From UBA11524 sp051883695 (GTDB taxonomy: Bacteria; Bacillota; Clostridia; Christensenellales; Aristaeellaceae), in the NCBI GenBank assembly GCA_051883695.1, contig JBJEUF010000022.1, forward strand, positions 1 to 23,070: a DNA stretch of 23,070 bases, given 5' to 3'. A model generated the notes under the pieces. The model was not told the origin of the DNA, made no database searches, and saw only the letters and a program-made list of their open reading frames with translations. Each line of letters opens with the position of its first letter. Position 1 is the stretch's first letter. The translations under genes and the position numbers were made by a program. This document shows positions 22,517-23,070 of this stretch, one piece after another.

Positions 22517-22553
22517 GATGCACCGCACTGTCTGATTGTGCGGTGCATCTTTT
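22517..22553 (+). terminator. Intrinsic terminator of the importer operon
   Basis: GATGCACCGCAC (22517-22528) pairs perfectly with GTGCGGTGCATC (22538-22549) around a 9-nt loop and is followed by TTTT. Confidence 0.8.
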
Positions 22554-22573
22554 GATATATCCGGGCAGCCAAC

Positions 22574-22839
22574 TTATCCACAGAAGCTGTGGCAAACATT
22601 GTGGATATCCTGTGGATGTTCGCATGATTCATCTTCCGCAGCCCCTATTCTTCACTGTTTTTCCGCAAAATATGCAGAATTCAGCCTTGTATGCATTCTG
22701 CAATGTCGATTCCGGTCGGTTTTCATTGGGCATATCGCCATCTGCTGCATAAAAATGATCCACAATCTTATGCGAACACAAGCGGAAGAAATCCACAGTA
22801 TCCACAGCTTATCCACAGATTCGCACAGGTTTATCCCCA
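22574..22839. other. DnaA-box cluster, probable chromosomal origin (oriC)
   Basis: Two perfect DnaA boxes TTATCCACA lie at 22574-22582 and 22809-22817. Near-matches lie at 22600-22608 (-, ATATCCACA), 22611-22619 (-, ACATCCACA), 22756-22764 (TGATCCACA), 22789-22797 (AAATCCACA), 22798-22806 (GTATCCACA) and 22831-22839 (TTATCCCCA). The right group is a tandem array with 9-11 bp periods. Between the groups lies a more AT-rich stretch with the inverted repeat TGCAGAAT (22673-22680) / ATTCTGCA (22695-22702), where unwinding could begin. In Bacillota such clusters mark oriC next to dnaA, which would lie just past the right edge. A plasmid origin is less likely given the housekeeping gene asnA. Confidence 0.7.
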
Positions 22840-23070
22840 AGAACCGACGAAAGATACCCGAAAACCTGCAATCATCGTTCGGTTTCAGCCTAAAACGACA
22901 GAGCATTGGCGTTGCTTCCTGCTGCCCGACTGCCGCCATCCGGCAAAGCCGCACATGGTCACGCCAACGAAACAGCTGCCGGAAGCCCGTGCCTCCGGCA
23001 GCCGTTGTCTATGTATTTAGGGTCCCCTCCGCAACCACCCACAAAAATCACGCCCCCACCAACCCCACCA
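22840..23070. other. Gene-free right edge
   Basis: No gene could be supported after the last DnaA box. A 9-bp hairpin, GCTGCCGGA (22975-22983) / TCCGGCAGC (22994-23002), is the only clear structure, without a T-run. The last 50 bp are unusually C-rich and A/C-repetitive and may be low-quality sequence at a contig end or the region just ahead of dnaA. Confidence 0.4.

Noticed and set aside
22691..23020. 109-residue open frame over the DnaA boxes
   Set aside because: Its sequence (repeated YPQ/IHR) is just the translation of DnaA boxes; there is no ribosome site.
1..23070. CRISPR array, prophage or toxin-antitoxin system
   Set aside because: No regularly spaced repeats, phage structural genes or paired small toxin/antitoxin genes were seen. 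The XRE/S24-like gene stands alone and has no phage neighbours.

Overview
The window reads as a high-GC chromosomal segment of an anaerobic member of the Bacillota, most likely class Clostridia. The support is strong AGGAGG-type ribosome binding sites, near-consensus sigma-A promoters, single-membrane export signals of the MKKLIALxL type, an AsnA-type asparagine synthetase, many ABC exporters, and a DnaA-box cluster of the Bacillota kind. The order cannot be fixed from sequence alone. Twenty protein-coding genes are supported. No tRNA, rRNA, CRISPR array, phage gene or transposase gene was seen.

Layout, left to right. Positions 1-54 are the end of a small inverted-terminal-repeat element. Then come a PHP-family phosphoesterase, asnA, a short-chain dehydrogenase and a 623-residue single-pass membrane protein of unknown function (138-4777, all +). 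A 131-bp imperfect palindrome (4854-4984) precedes a TetR / ABC ATPase / ABC permease operon (5088-7370). Next is a composite terminator split by a 213-bp repeat element (7403-7688). Convergent to that operon is a MATE exporter / GH31 glycosidase operon on the minus strand (11299 down to 7705). A complete 310-bp MITE-like element (11365-11674) sits between the MATE promoter and the promoter of a small three-helix membrane protein (11807-12148). A GT-C-like membrane glycosyltransferase candidate (12374-14251, -) and a small secreted protein (14385-14993, +) are divergent and share a 25-bp dyad that covers both -35 boxes. An XRE/S24-like regulator (15053-15796, -) is divergent from a three-gene exporter operon of the ABC2_membrane_6 (DUF990) type followed by a Nudix hydrolase (16116-19228). 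A polar amino-acid importer operon (binding protein, permease, ATPase; 19492-22299) has a perfect ARG-box match upstream of a perfect consensus promoter, which suggests arginine as substrate. Finally 22300-23070 has no gene. It holds a second copy of the 210-bp repeat, a terminator, and a cluster of DnaA boxes that looks like a chromosomal replication origin.

The most notable observations are: (1) a non-coding repeat family, two copies about 97% identical, each lying between a stop codon and a terminator hairpin, one copy flanked by a perfect 32-bp duplication of the hairpin itself; (2) an amino-acid ABC permease carrying an apparent signal peptide and an SH3b-like ectodomain ahead of its membrane core; (3) the putative oriC at the right edge; (4) the ARG-box-controlled importer; (5) the MITE-like family with termini about 20 bp from promoters.
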